From: Elusimicrobiota bacterium
GTDB taxonomy: Bacteria > Elusimicrobiota > Elusimicrobia > UBA1565 > UBA9628
Assembly (NCBI GenBank): GCA_030696455.1
Contig: JAUYSH010000042.1
Location: forward strand, 46,837-110,836
Direction: 5' to 3'
DNA length: 64,000 nucleotides
This document shows positions 1 through 8,468 of the stretch, in pieces. The notes below the pieces were generated by a model that worked only from the letters and a program-made list of their open reading frames with translations, made no database searches and was not told the DNA's origin. Made by a program: the position numbers and the translations under genes. How positions within the stretch are numbered: position 1 is the first letter of the stretch; every line of letters starts with the position of its first letter.

Positions 1-906
1 GTGGCCGAGGAGCTCGTGGCCGATGATCGAGGGCAGGGACTCGCGCATGAATTCGGGGTCGCCGTCGACGTAGTGGCGGTTGAGGCGGATCTCGGCGTAA
101 CCTTCCGGGCGCCAGTCGGTGTAGGCCTGGGCGGCGTAGAACCTCTTGCGGCCGTCGATGAGGAAGAGCTGGGAGTCGGCGAAATCGTCGAAGCGCACCA
201 CCGCGGTCAGGCCTTCGGCGAGGAACTCCTCGGCGTAGCGGCGGCCGGTCGGGGTCTCGAGCAGGCGTTTGAAGGACTCTTCGAGCGCCTTCTTCTCGTC
301 GGCGCGCCCGCGGTCGTCGAGGCGGACTCGTTCGAGCATGCGGGTCAGCAGCGGGCGGGCGTCCGCGGACGGGGCGACGTAGGCCCCGTCGCCGACGGGA
401 GGCACGAGGGGTTCGTCGCCGAGGGCCGCCGCCGACATGAAATTGCGTTCGAGGGCGGCGGCGCCCGCTTCGCCCTTGAGGCCCGCGAGACTCTGGGATC
501 GGGCGCCGTACTCGCGGAGGGTGTCGATGACCGCGGCGAGTTGGCGCGCCCGGATCGGTTCCTCGGCGAGAGTTCGCTTGAAGGGAAAGGGAATGTCCGC
601 GAGCTTCATCGGCGCGGCGATGGCGGAGTCGGGCAGGCCCGAGAGGTTCAGCGGGAGAGGTTGGATCGGCGCGCGCAGGTTAACGGATGGGATCGGGACG
701 GCGTTGTGCGGGTGGAGTACAGCCGGAGCGTTTAGGGTCGGGTTCCAGGGGGTCAGCGCGAGCGGGAAAGTCTGCGCCAAAGGCGCGACGGCGGGGCCGG
801 CGATGCTGGGACGCGGCGAGAGGGGGACTTCGAGGGAAATGCGCTGAGCCCCCGCGTCGAGCGCGGAGGCCGCCAGGAAAAGGGCCGCCAGAATCCGTCG
901 GTTCAT
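1..906 (-). CDS. Secreted HELLGH-motif protein, 3' end beyond the window
   Basis: The frame starts at ATG 906-904 and is open to base 1, giving 302 visible residues; the rest of the protein lies outside the window. It begins with a signal peptide (MNRRILAALFLAASALDAGA). The last six visible residues, 297-302, are HELLGH, an HExxxH zinc-site motif like that of dipeptidyl peptidase III (family M49). The rest does not look like M49. The stretch around residues 215-302 is clearly paralogous to the protein encoded at 1539-3173: both have TPTGR, then LNRxYxxxDPxF, then HELxGH at nearly the same distance from the N terminus. A secreted metallopeptidase is my inference; the third ligand would lie past the edge. 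Probably in one minus-strand unit with the two genes upstream of it. Confidence 0.75.
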   Translation of the reverse strand, partial: MNRRILAALFLAASALDAGAQRISLEVPLSPRPSIAGPAVAPLAQTFPLALTPWNPTLNAPAVLHPHNAVPIPSVNLRAPIQPLPLNLSGLPDSAIAAPMKLADIPFPFKRTLAEEPIRARQLAAVIDTLREYGARSQSLAGLKGEAGAAALERNFMSAAALGDEPLVPPVGDGAYVAPSADARPLLTRMLERVRLDDRGRADEKKALEESFKRLLETPTGRRYAEEFLAEGLTAVVRFDDFADSQLFLIDGRKRFYAAQAYTDWRPEGYAEIRLNRHYVDGDPEFMRESLPSIIGHELLGH

Positions 907-966
907 TCCTATAGCAAGTGTACGGCGGATCGGGCGATACGCCCAGGGTCCTCGGGGCCGATCGGG

Positions 967-1542
967 CTAGGTCTTCCGGCCAGGGAGTTTGACGGTCTTT
1001 AGGAAGACCTTCCAGGCCTCCTCGCCGCGGCGCTCCAGGTCAGGGGCGGGGGTCTCGCGGGCGTAGGAAAGCACGACGAACCGGCCTCCCGATACGGGCA
1101 GAACGCAGAAGAATTCCTTGCCGAGCATGGGCGGGCCGGACGGCGCGTGCGGGTCTCCGAGGTTGATGGGGAAGCCGCGCTGATAGACGGTCAGTCGGCG
1201 GCCGGCGACCTCGGCGCTTCCGACGGATTCAGGCTTGCGCCCCATCGTGCTCGCCGCCGCTCCCGTCAGGAAGCCGGCCGGTTTCTTGTAAGCGCTGCCG
1301 GGTCCGCCGAAGGCGCGAATCGCGATGCGGTCCACGCCGTCGACGAAGGCTTCGACCGGATCGGCGCCGCCGGCGTTCGTGTACTCCTCGACTTTCCACC
1401 CTTTCGGGGGCCGGCGGCTGATGAGCGCGGCGATGGCCTGAGACGGGGTAGGGGCTTCTTTCACGGTTTTCGAGACCTCCGCGGGTTTTTCGGCCGAGGC
1501 GCCCGCCGACAGCGCGAGGACGACGGAAAGGATGAAATTCAT
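967..1542 (-). CDS. Small secreted protein of unknown function
   Basis: This 191-residue protein starts with a short signal peptide (MNFILSVVLALSAGASA). I chose ATG 1542-1540, not the in-frame ATG five codons upstream, because it puts the signal peptide at the N terminus and overlaps the upstream stop as ATGA, the usual sign of translational coupling. GGAGAAGAAG just upstream can serve as ribosome binding site. The mature part has no motif I recognise. It lies between two paralogous HELxGH proteins on the same strand, so it may act with them in the envelope. Confidence 0.7.
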   Translation of the reverse strand: MNFILSVVLALSAGASAEKPAEVSKTVKEAPTPSQAIAALISRRPPKGWKVEEYTNAGGADPVEAFVDGVDRIAIRAFGGPGSAYKKPAGFLTGAAASTMGRKPESVGSAEVAGRRLTVYQRGFPINLGDPHAPSGPPMLGKEFFCVLPVSGGRFVVLSYARETPAPDLERRGEEAWKVFLKTVKLPGRKT

Positions 1543-3173
1543 TTCTTCTTCTCCCAATGATCGGGATGGTTCTTTTGATCCCGCTCGAACAGGCGGTGCA
1601 GGTCATCCCAGGTCAGCTTGCCCGGCACGGGCGGAATGGTGGTCTCCCGCGTGCGGCCGCCGACGATGCCGCGCAGGCGTTCGGCGCGCGCGGCCAGGCG
1701 CGCCTCGGACCGGCGCAGGTAGGCGGAACGGGAGGCCGCGGCGAGCTCCGCCTTCAGCGCGTCGGATTCCGGCTTTTTCCAGCGGGTGATCGTGCCGGTC
1801 AGGTGGGCGTGGATGTTGTTGAGGCTCGCCTGCTGAGAGTTGTTCCAGACGACGGCGGCGGCGATGTCCTCCGTCAGCGAGGAGAACTGCGCCTGGTCCA
1901 TGCCGTGCGCCGCGACGAAGTGTGCGATGCGGGGGGTCCAGGCGACCATCGACGCGGCGTAGGCGTTACCGCTCTTGCGGGCGGTGTCGATGGCGGCGAC
2001 GCGGCTCTCGAGGGTCGCCACCGGGGCGCGCATCTCCTCGAGGCTCAAGGTCGTGGCGTAATAAGGGAGGTTGGTCTTGAGTCCGGAGTGGTAGCGCTCG
2101 GGGTCGGCGAGGTAGTTCCACATGTGGCCGTTGTCCAGGCGCCCGCCCAGCTCGGCGTGCACCAGCCAGCCGATCAGGCCCGAGCCGGCCTCGTCGCCGC
2201 GGTAATGATACAGGGTCTGCCGGGAGACGCCTTCCTTCTTCGCGCGCTGGACCTCGAAGGCGTGGCCGAACAGCTCATGGCCGAGGGTCGCGGTCATGTC
2301 CACGCGGCGGAAGTCCGGGTCCGTGACGAGATAATCGCGGTTGAGCACCACGCGGGGAGGATCCTCGTTCGGATGGGTGTGGCCGCCCGAGGCCCGCAGG
2401 ATGCGCCGGCCGTTCATCATGATCGTCGTCGAGTTCGGAACTTCTCCGAACTCCAGCTTCGCGCGCGAACCGGAGGCGGTGAATTCGAGTGCGAGTTCGC
2501 GGCCGGTCGGGGTGCTCACCAGGCTGACGAGGGCCGCGTCCATGGCTGCGACGGCGCGGGGATCGGTGTTGGGCGCGATGTCGAGGGAGGCGCGAAGGCT
2601 GCGCAGGATGTCCGCGGCTTGCGCCGCCGCGGCGGCGGCGGCCGAGGCGCCGCCGGCCGCCGTGACCCCATCCGGCGGCTTGGCGCCGGCCTCGAGCGCC
2701 CCGGGTCCCGCCGGCTCGCCCTCGGGCAAGGTGGCCGCGCGCAGGAAATCGCGGTCCTCGGGGGAAACCAAGGATCCTCGCAGCCAGAACAGGGCGACGG
2801 CTTCGCCGCGAACTCCCTCGGGCAGGCGGCCGTTCTTGGCCAAGGGCCGCAAGGCGGCGGTGCGCTCGGTGGCGCGGCGGCCGAGCAGGGCCCAGGCGGC
2901 GGAATTGGGGAGCAGATGCTCGCCGGCGGGGGCCTTGCGGTCGGAGAGGCGTCCGTTGACCTCCTCGTAGCGGCCGTCCTCCAAGGTGAGGAGCCATTCG
3001 CGCTCCTCGGCGAGCAGCGCCCCGGGGGCCGCCGCCTCGAAAGGCGCCTGGGGAGGCGGGTCGGTCTCGAGCGCGGACGCGGGCGGCGCGTCGCAGGTGA
3101 CGCAGGCGGGCGCGGAGGTCCCCAGCATCAGGACGGCGCCGAGGACGAGGGGGGCGAGGAGGCGTCGGGACAT
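1539..3173 (-). CDS. Secreted HELFGH-motif protein (putative metallopeptidase)
   Basis: The protein has 544 residues and an N-terminal signal peptide ending near APAC, so it could be a lipoprotein, although the lipobox is weak. Residues 299-304 are HELFGH, an HExxxH arrangement. A charged C-terminal tail ends in HWEKKK. It is a paralogue of the protein at 1-906, sharing the TPTGREL...LNRDYxxxDPDF...GHELFGH core. In M49 peptidases HExxxH binds zinc and a downstream EE(C)xAE supplies the third ligand; I cannot identify that second motif here with confidence. A TATACT -10 box (minus strand, 3196-3191) lies 17 nt before the start. Function is inferred from the motif only. Confidence 0.75.
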   Translation of the reverse strand: MSRRLLAPLVLGAVLMLGTSAPACVTCDAPPASALETDPPPQAPFEAAAPGALLAEEREWLLTLEDGRYEEVNGRLSDRKAPAGEHLLPNSAAWALLGRRATERTAALRPLAKNGRLPEGVRGEAVALFWLRGSLVSPEDRDFLRAATLPEGEPAGPGALEAGAKPPDGVTAAGGASAAAAAAAQAADILRSLRASLDIAPNTDPRAVAAMDAALVSLVSTPTGRELALEFTASGSRAKLEFGEVPNSTTIMMNGRRILRASGGHTHPNEDPPRVVLNRDYLVTDPDFRRVDMTATLGHELFGHAFEVQRAKKEGVSRQTLYHYRGDEAGSGLIGWLVHAELGGRLDNGHMWNYLADPERYHSGLKTNLPYYATTLSLEEMRAPVATLESRVAAIDTARKSGNAYAASMVAWTPRIAHFVAAHGMDQAQFSSLTEDIAAAVVWNNSQQASLNNIHAHLTGTITRWKKPESDALKAELAAASRSAYLRRSEARLAARAERLRGIVGGRTRETTIPPVPGKLTWDDLHRLFERDQKNHPDHWEKKK

Positions 3174-3232
3174 AGGGGGGCCTCTTCGCCAGTATAGCCC
3201 CGGGAAGCCCGCCGTGCCAGGGGTTCTTTTCG

Positions 3233-3238
3233 TAGAAT
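3233..3238 (+). promoter_or_regulatory. -10 box TAGAAT, leaderless hutI
   Basis: TAGAAT ends exactly 6 nt before the GTG start of hutI, so transcription should begin at or next to the start codon. No convincing -35 box is seen. Confidence 0.6.
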
Positions 3239-3244
3239 ACCGCC

Positions 3245-4495
3245 GTGGCGACCTTGATCCTCAATGCCTCCGAGATCCTGACCATGGCGGGCCCCGACGG
3301 GCCGCGCGCGGGCCCGGACAAAGGCGGCCTCGGCCTGCTGCGCGACGGCGCGGTGCTCATCGACAAGGGCCTCATCGTCGCGGCCGGCCCCAAGGCGCGT
3401 GTCCTGGCCGAGCCGCTGGCGAAGGGCGCCAAGATGCTGAGCGCGGAGGGCCGCGTGCTGCTGCCCGGCTTCGTCGACGCCCATACGCATCCCGTGTTCC
3501 ACGGGATGCGCTTGGAGGATTTCGAGGGCCGCATCGCGGGCAAGACCTACGCCGAGCTCGCCCAAAAAGGCGGCGGCATCCTGTCCACGGTCAACGGGGT
3601 GCGCGGCTCGAAGGAGGCGGACTTGGCGGCGGGGCTGCGCCTGCGGGCCCTCGACTTCATCTCCTCGGGCACGACGACCATCGAGGCCAAGTCCGGCTAC
3701 GGCCTCGACCTCGACAACGAGCTCAAGCTCCTGCGCGTGATGCGCACCGTCTCCTCGCGCGGCCCGCTCGAGATCGTGCCGACCTTTCTCGGCGCGCACG
3801 CCGTCCCGCCCGAGTACAAGGGACGAAAGGCCGAGTTCGTCGAGCGGATCTGCGAGACGATGATCCCGCGCGTGGCCGAGGAGAAGCTCGCCGCCTTCGT
3901 GGACCTGTTCTGCGAGCAGGGCTACTTCGACCTCGACGACCTCCGGGCGATCGCCTCGGCGGGCGCCAAGGCCGGGCTCAAGCTCAAGGTCCACTCCGAG
4001 CAGCTTTCGAGGATGGGGTCCCTCGACGCCGCGCTCAAGCTCGGCGCCGTCACCGCCGACCATCTCGACTGCGTCACGGAGGACGACATCCTCGCGCTCG
4101 CCGCCTCCGGCACCGTCGCCTGCCTCGTGCCCGGCTCGAACTACTTCCTCGGCAAGCCCTACCCGCCCGCCCGCCGCCTGCTCGACCTCGGCGCGGCCGT
4201 GGCGCTCGCCACCGATTTTAATCCCGGCACCTGCCCTTGCTTCGACATGCGCATGATCGTCTCGATCTCCTGCACGCAGATGAAGATGAGCCCCGCGGAG
4301 GCGATCGTGTCGGCGACGATCAACGGCGCGCACGCGCTCGGCTTGGGCGCCACGCACGGCTCGTTGGAGGCCGGTAAAATCGCCGATATCGCCTGCTTCG
4401 ACGCCGAGGATCACCGCGAGCTCGCCTACTGGTTCGGCGCCCCCAAGACCCGCTGGACCATGAAGCGCGGCGAGGTCGTCTGGAAGATGAATTGA
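3245..4495 (+). CDS. hutI: Imidazolonepropionase
   Basis: HutI hydrolyses 4-imidazolone-5-propanoate to N-formimidoyl-L-glutamate, the third step of histidine degradation. The 416-residue length is typical. Amidohydrolase metal ligands are visible: H80 and H82 in FVDAHTHPVF, H250 in KVHSEQ and D324 in ATDFNPGTCPCFDM. The family stretch TTTIEAKSGYGLD is intact. The GTG start at 3245 sits 6 nt after a TAGAAT box and has no Shine-Dalgarno, so it is probably leaderless. The product formiminoglutamate is the substrate of the FtcD encoded about 2 kb downstream. HutH and HutU are not in the window. Confidence 0.95.
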   Translation: MATLILNASEILTMAGPDGPRAGPDKGGLGLLRDGAVLIDKGLIVAAGPKARVLAEPLAKGAKMLSAEGRVLLPGFVDAHTHPVFHGMRLEDFEGRIAGKTYAELAQKGGGILSTVNGVRGSKEADLAAGLRLRALDFISSGTTTIEAKSGYGLDLDNELKLLRVMRTVSSRGPLEIVPTFLGAHAVPPEYKGRKAEFVERICETMIPRVAEEKLAAFVDLFCEQGYFDLDDLRAIASAGAKAGLKLKVHSEQLSRMGSLDAALKLGAVTADHLDCVTEDDILALAASGTVACLVPGSNYFLGKPYPPARRLLDLGAAVALATDFNPGTCPCFDMRMIVSISCTQMKMSPAEAIVSATINGAHALGLGATHGSLEAGKIADIACFDAEDHRELAYWFGAPKTRWTMKRGEVVWKMN

Positions 4496-5187
4496 AAGTT
4501 TTGCTTTTCGACATCGACGGGACCTTGATCCGCGGCGGCGGGGCGGGGCGCAAGGCGCTCAACCGCGCCGCGTACGAGCTTTACGGCAAGCAAAACGCAT
4601 GTTCGGAGCTTTCTTTGGCGGGAAGAACCGACCTTTACAATTTTGCCCAGACCTATCGCTTCGCGACCGGAAAAAAACCCAGCCGCGCGGCCGTCGAACG
4701 GCTCCATCAGGAGTACCTTAAACATTTGCCGTTTTACGTCAAATCGGCGATTCGAAGCCGGACCTACCACATCCCGCCGGGCCTGAAGGTGCTTCTCAAG
4801 CATCTCAGCCGCGACAAGCGCGTCCTGCTCGGCCTGGGAACGGGAAACATGGAGAAGGGCGCGCGCATCAAGCTCGAGCCCTCGGGCTTCAACGCCTACT
4901 TCCTGTTCGGCGGCTACGGCTCCGACGCCTTCCACCGCCACGCCTTACTGAAGAAGGCCGTCGCGCGCGCCAAGAAGCTGGCGCACGCGTCCTTCACCCC
5001 CAAAGATGTGTATGTTATCGGCGACACCCCGTTCGACGTGCTCGCGGGCCGCAAGGCGGGCTACAAAACCGTCGGCGTCGGCACCGGCTACGCCGACTGG
5101 AAGGCGCTCAAGGATTCACGGCCCGATCATCTGGCGAAGGACTTCAGGGACATAAAAACATGGCTGACATGGTTCGAGTTGAGCTGA
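4492..5187 (+). CDS. HAD-family hydrolase (phosphoglycolate phosphatase-like)
   Basis: This is a 231-residue haloacid dehalogenase-type phosphatase. Motif I is DIDGT with D7 and D9 as nucleophile and general acid, directly after the start. Motif IV is GDTPFDVLAGRKAG near the C terminus. The only sensible start is TTG 4492, which overlaps the hutI stop by 4 nt and places motif I at the expected distance. The substrate cannot be told from sequence. It sits between hutI and an aldehyde dehydrogenase and overlaps both, so it is co-transcribed with the histidine genes. Confidence 0.85.
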   Translation: MKVLLFDIDGTLIRGGGAGRKALNRAAYELYGKQNACSELSLAGRTDLYNFAQTYRFATGKKPSRAAVERLHQEYLKHLPFYVKSAIRSRTYHIPPGLKVLLKHLSRDKRVLLGLGTGNMEKGARIKLEPSGFNAYFLFGGYGSDAFHRHALLKKAVARAKKLAHASFTPKDVYVIGDTPFDVLAGRKAGYKTVGVGTGYADWKALKDSRPDHLAKDFRDIKTWLTWFELS

Positions 5188-6497
5188 CCGACGAGAAGTC
5201 CGCGGCCGCCGTCGCCGCGCGCTGCGCCGCCGCGGCGGGCAAGGCGGCCTTGCCCGCGCACGCTCGCGCCAAAATCCTCCTCAAGGCGGCCGAGGCGCTC
5301 GAGGCCTCGGCCGAGGATTTCGCCCGCCTGATCTGCGCCGAGGTCGGCAAACCTCTTAAAGAAGCCCGCCGCGAGGCGACTCGCGCGGCTTTCACCTTGC
5401 GCTGGGCCGGCGAGGAGGCGCGCCGCGTGGTCGGCGAGCTTCTGCCTCTCGATCTCGACGCCAACTCCGAGGGACGCTGCGCCATAGTCAAGCGCGTGCC
5501 GCGCGGGCCGGCGCTGTTCATCACCCCGTTCAACTTCCCCTTGAACCTCGTGGCGCACAAGGTCGCCCCGGCCGTCGCGGTCGGCCTGCCCTTCGTGCTC
5601 AAGCCCGATCCCCGTTGTCCTAAGAGCGCCGAGAAGCTCATCGGCCTGCTCATCGACGCCGGTTGGCCCGCGGAGGCCGCCATCGTCATCGGCGGGCCGC
5701 TGCCCGCCGCCGAGGCCCTCGTCCGCGACGAGCGCTTCCGCATCTTCTCCTTCACCGGCTCGACCGCGGTGGGCTGGAAGCTCAAGGCGCTGGCCGTGAA
5801 GGCCCACAGCTGCCTCGAGCTCGGCGGCAACGCCGCCGTCTTCGTCGGCAAGGACGCCGACCTGCCCTGGGCCGCCGCCCGCTGCGCCTGGGGCGCCTTC
5901 TGCTACTCCGGCCAGACCTGCATCTCGGTCCAGCGCATCTTCGTCGAGCAGGAGGTCCACGCCGAGTTCCGCCGCCTGCTCGTCGAGAACATCAAGCTCC
6001 TCGTCGTCGGCGATCCCGCCGACGAGAAGACCGACATCGGACCGCTGATCGACGAGAAGTCCGCGATCCGCGTCGAGGAGTGGCTCAAGGAAGCCGTCGC
6101 CAAGGGCGCCAAGCTCTGGGCCGGCGGCCCCCGCAGCGGACTCGTCATCCCGCCGTCCTTGCTCGAAGGCGTCCCCGCCGGCTGCCGCCTCTCCTGCGAG
6201 GAGGCCTTCGGCCCCGTCGCGACGCTGGACGCCGTTTCCAGCCGCGAGGAGGCCCTCGAGCGCATGGCCGATTCCCGCTACGGCCTGCAGGCCGGCGTCT
6301 TCACCAACGACCTGGCCTTCATCCACCGCGCCTTCGAGCGCCTCCCCGTGGGCGGCCTCATCGTCAACGACATCCCGACCTTCCGCTCCGACGCGATGCC
6401 CTACGGCGGCGTGAAGGACTCCGGCACCGGCCGCGAAGGTGTGCGCTACGCCATGGAAGATTTCACCGAGCAAAAAACGTTGGTCCTCAAATCTTAG
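5160..6497 (+). CDS. NAD(P)-dependent aldehyde dehydrogenase
   Basis: The 445-residue protein belongs to the aldehyde dehydrogenase superfamily. The general base is E220 in LELGGN and the catalytic cysteine is C254 in SGQTC. FITPFNFPLN and FSFTGST mark the cofactor-binding fold. It resembles the lactaldehyde / non-phosphorylating glyceraldehyde-3-phosphate group, but substrate is not certain. The ATG at 5160 overlaps the HAD gene by 28 nt; a second ATG at 5169 is also possible. Its TAG stop (6495-6497) lies directly against a 63-bp inverted-repeat element. The location between hutI and ftcD suggests a role in amino-acid or folate one-carbon catabolism, which is inference. Confidence 0.9.
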   Translation: MADMVRVELTDEKSAAAVAARCAAAAGKAALPAHARAKILLKAAEALEASAEDFARLICAEVGKPLKEARREATRAAFTLRWAGEEARRVVGELLPLDLDANSEGRCAIVKRVPRGPALFITPFNFPLNLVAHKVAPAVAVGLPFVLKPDPRCPKSAEKLIGLLIDAGWPAEAAIVIGGPLPAAEALVRDERFRIFSFTGSTAVGWKLKALAVKAHSCLELGGNAAVFVGKDADLPWAAARCAWGAFCYSGQTCISVQRIFVEQEVHAEFRRLLVENIKLLVVGDPADEKTDIGPLIDEKSAIRVEEWLKEAVAKGAKLWAGGPRSGLVIPPSLLEGVPAGCRLSCEEAFGPVATLDAVSSREEALERMADSRYGLQAGVFTNDLAFIHRAFERLPVGGLIVNDIPTFRSDAMPYGGVKDSGTGREGVRYAMEDFTEQKTLVLKS

Positions 6498-6499
6498 AT

Positions 6500-6562
6500 G
6501 GTGTCAGGCATTCCACTATTTTCACTTTCCAGCAAAATGAAAATAGTGGAATGCCTGACACC
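6500..6562. mobile_element. REPIN-like hairpin element with RAYT terminal repeats
   Basis: Two perfect 25-bp inverted arms (6500-6524 and 6538-6562, beginning GGTGTCAGGCATTCC) flank a 13-nt loop. The left 29 nt are identical to the terminal inverted repeat of the RAYT transposon at 58524-59360, and the right arm matches its other end. Outer flanks are also shared: TTAGAT on the left and an A/T-rich TTGGTG context on the right. This is the expected form of a non-autonomous REPIN/MITE mobilised in trans by that transposase. It occupies the gap between the aldehyde dehydrogenase stop and ftcD and would form a strong RNA hairpin there. Confidence 0.85.
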
Positions 6563-6582
6563 AATTATCGCAAGGAGCTCAT

Positions 6583-8070
6583 ATGAAGCTTGTTGAATGC
6601 GTGCCCAATTTCTCGGAAGGACGGGATAAGGCCAAGGTGCAGAAGGTGGTGGACGCGGCGAAGTCGGCCGGGGTGACGATCCTCGACGTCGAGACGGACG
6701 CGGACCACCATCGGTGCGTGCTTTCGTTCGTGGGCGCGCCGCAGGCGTGCGTGGAGGCGTGCTTTCGCGTGGCGAAGACGGCCATGGAGCTCATCGATCT
6801 CAACACGCACAAGGGCGAGCATCCGCGCATGGGGGCCGTCGACGTGATCCCGTTCATCCCGGTCGCCGGCGTGACCATCGAGGACTGCGTGAAGCTTGCC
6901 GAGAAGCTCGCCGCGCGCATCGGCGGCGAGCTCAAGATCCCGACGTACCTGTACGATCACGCCGCCCGCCGGCCGGAGCGCAAGGACCTCGCCGCGGTGC
7001 GCAAAGGCCAGTTCGAGGGCTTGAAGGAGCTGATCGGCAAGGACGAGACACGTACCCCCGATTTCGGGCCCAACGCCATCCACCCGACGGCCGGCGCGGT
7101 CGCGGTCGGGGCGCGCCAGCAGATCGTGAACTTCAACCTCAATCTCGACACGCATGACATGGCCGCCGGCAAGGACATCGCCAAGCGCGTGCGCGCGTCG
7201 GGCGGGGGGCTTCCCGCCGTGCGCGGCAAGGAGATCGATCTCGCGGCGCGCAAGCAGGTGCAGATCTCGACGGTTCTGACCGATTACAAGAAGAGCTCGA
7301 TGGCGAAGGTCCTCGCGACGACGATGGGTCTCGCCGACGAGCACAAGGCGAAGATCACGAGCACCGAGATCGTCGGCCTCCTGCCGCGCCAGGCCCTGGT
7401 TGATTTTGCGATCGAGACGCTCCAGCTCGAGAATTTTCACCCCGAAATCCAAATTCTTGAGAGCCGCCTCGAGGCCGTGGGCGCCTTGGGCGGCGGGACG
7501 GATTGGATGTCGGCGGGGCGCATCGTCGCGGAAGCGATGTCCAACACCGACGCGACGCCCGGCGGCGGCTCGGCGGCGGCGATCTCGGGAGCGATGGGCT
7601 GCGGCCTGGGCGAGATGGCGATCGGCATCACGCTGAAATCCAAGAAGCTCGACGAGGCCAAGCGCGCCCCGTTGACGTCCGCTCATAAGGCCTTGGGCGA
7701 GCTGCGCGCGACGTTCGACCGGCTCGCGGCGGACGACGCCGCGGCCTTCGACCGGTTCATGGAGGCGATGTCGCTGCCGAAGGACGACGCGTCGCGTCCG
7801 GCGAGGATGCAGGCGGCGCTGATGCACGCGGCCGAGGTGCCCCTGAAGACGGCGCAGATGGCGGCTGGGGCGCTCGCGGTGGCCAAGCAGGCGGCGCCGC
7901 TGGCCGGCGCGGCGGTGGCCTCCGACATCAACTGCGCGCTCCATCTGCTCAAGGCGGCGGCGCTGTGCGCGGCGGAGAACGTGCGTATCAATATCGCGGG
8001 CATAAAGGATGCCGGCGCGTCCGCGGAGCTGGGCACGCGCCTCGAGAAGACGCTGGCGGCCTGCGCCTAG
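6583..8070 (+). CDS. ftcD: Bifunctional glutamate formimidoyltransferase / formimidoyl-THF cyclodeaminase
   Basis: The 495-residue protein fuses both enzymes that pass the formimino group of formiminoglutamate to tetrahydrofolate and then release ammonia to give 5,10-methenyl-THF. The transferase half runs from VECVPNFSEGRD to about residue 300, with HKGEHPRMGAVDVIPF. The cyclodeaminase half starts near ATPGGGSAAAISGAMG. The fused arrangement is like the animal enzyme and some bacteria. The start has a good ribosome site (AAGGAG, 6572-6577) and lies 20 nt after the REPIN-like hairpin, unlike the leaderless hutI. It uses the product of HutI. Confidence 0.93.
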   Translation: MKLVECVPNFSEGRDKAKVQKVVDAAKSAGVTILDVETDADHHRCVLSFVGAPQACVEACFRVAKTAMELIDLNTHKGEHPRMGAVDVIPFIPVAGVTIEDCVKLAEKLAARIGGELKIPTYLYDHAARRPERKDLAAVRKGQFEGLKELIGKDETRTPDFGPNAIHPTAGAVAVGARQQIVNFNLNLDTHDMAAGKDIAKRVRASGGGLPAVRGKEIDLAARKQVQISTVLTDYKKSSMAKVLATTMGLADEHKAKITSTEIVGLLPRQALVDFAIETLQLENFHPEIQILESRLEAVGALGGGTDWMSAGRIVAEAMSNTDATPGGGSAAAISGAMGCGLGEMAIGITLKSKKLDEAKRAPLTSAHKALGELRATFDRLAADDAAAFDRFMEAMSLPKDDASRPARMQAALMHAAEVPLKTAQMAAGALAVAKQAAPLAGAAVASDINCALHLLKAAALCAAENVRINIAGIKDAGASAELGTRLEKTLAACA

Positions 8071-8072
8071 CG

Positions 8073-8468
8073 ATGCTCGATTACGCCCGCCTGTCGGCCG
8101 ATTACGCGTCCCAGCACCGGACCGCCGGCAACCGGCGTTCCCATATGATCGGCATCCCGCTGATCGTGTTCGCGGTGGTGAAATGGACGCAGATCGGGTC
8201 TTTCTTCCCGCTCGCGGCGCTGGTCCTGCCGGTCTACTTCGTCTGGAACCGCCGCGTCGGCTGGATCATGACGGCCTTCATCGCGGCGTGCGCGGCCGTC
8301 GGCGCGTTCACGTCGATGCGGGTCTCCATCGTCGCGTTCGTCGCCGGCTGGATGTTCCAGATCTACGGCCATGCGATGCACGAGAAAAACCGCCCCGCTT
8401 TGCTCGACAATCTGGCGCACGCTTTGGTCGGGCCGGCCTTCATCGTCGAGAAATTGTTTTCGCGATGA
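8073..8468 (+). CDS. DUF962 / Mpo1-like membrane protein
   Basis: This is a 131-residue membrane protein starting MLDYARLSADYASQH. The NRRSHMIGIP stretch and the late GHAMHEKNRPA stretch are typical of the DUF962 / YGL010W (Mpo1) family, whose yeast member is a dioxygenase in 2-hydroxy fatty acid breakdown. Several hydrophobic segments fill the middle. I chose ATG 8073, two bases after the ftcD stop. The enzymatic role here is not established. Confidence 0.75.
   Translation: MLDYARLSADYASQHRTAGNRRSHMIGIPLIVFAVVKWTQIGSFFPLAALVLPVYFVWNRRVGWIMTAFIAACAAVGAFTSMRVSIVAFVAGWMFQIYGHAMHEKNRPALLDNLAHALVGPAFIVEKLFSR

Noticed and set aside
1..735. Long plus-strand open frame
   Set aside because: It is antisense to a minus-strand frame that has a signal peptide, is open to the window edge and is paralogous to the protein at 1539-3173. 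The plus-strand translation is low in motif content and typical of GC-rich shadow frames.
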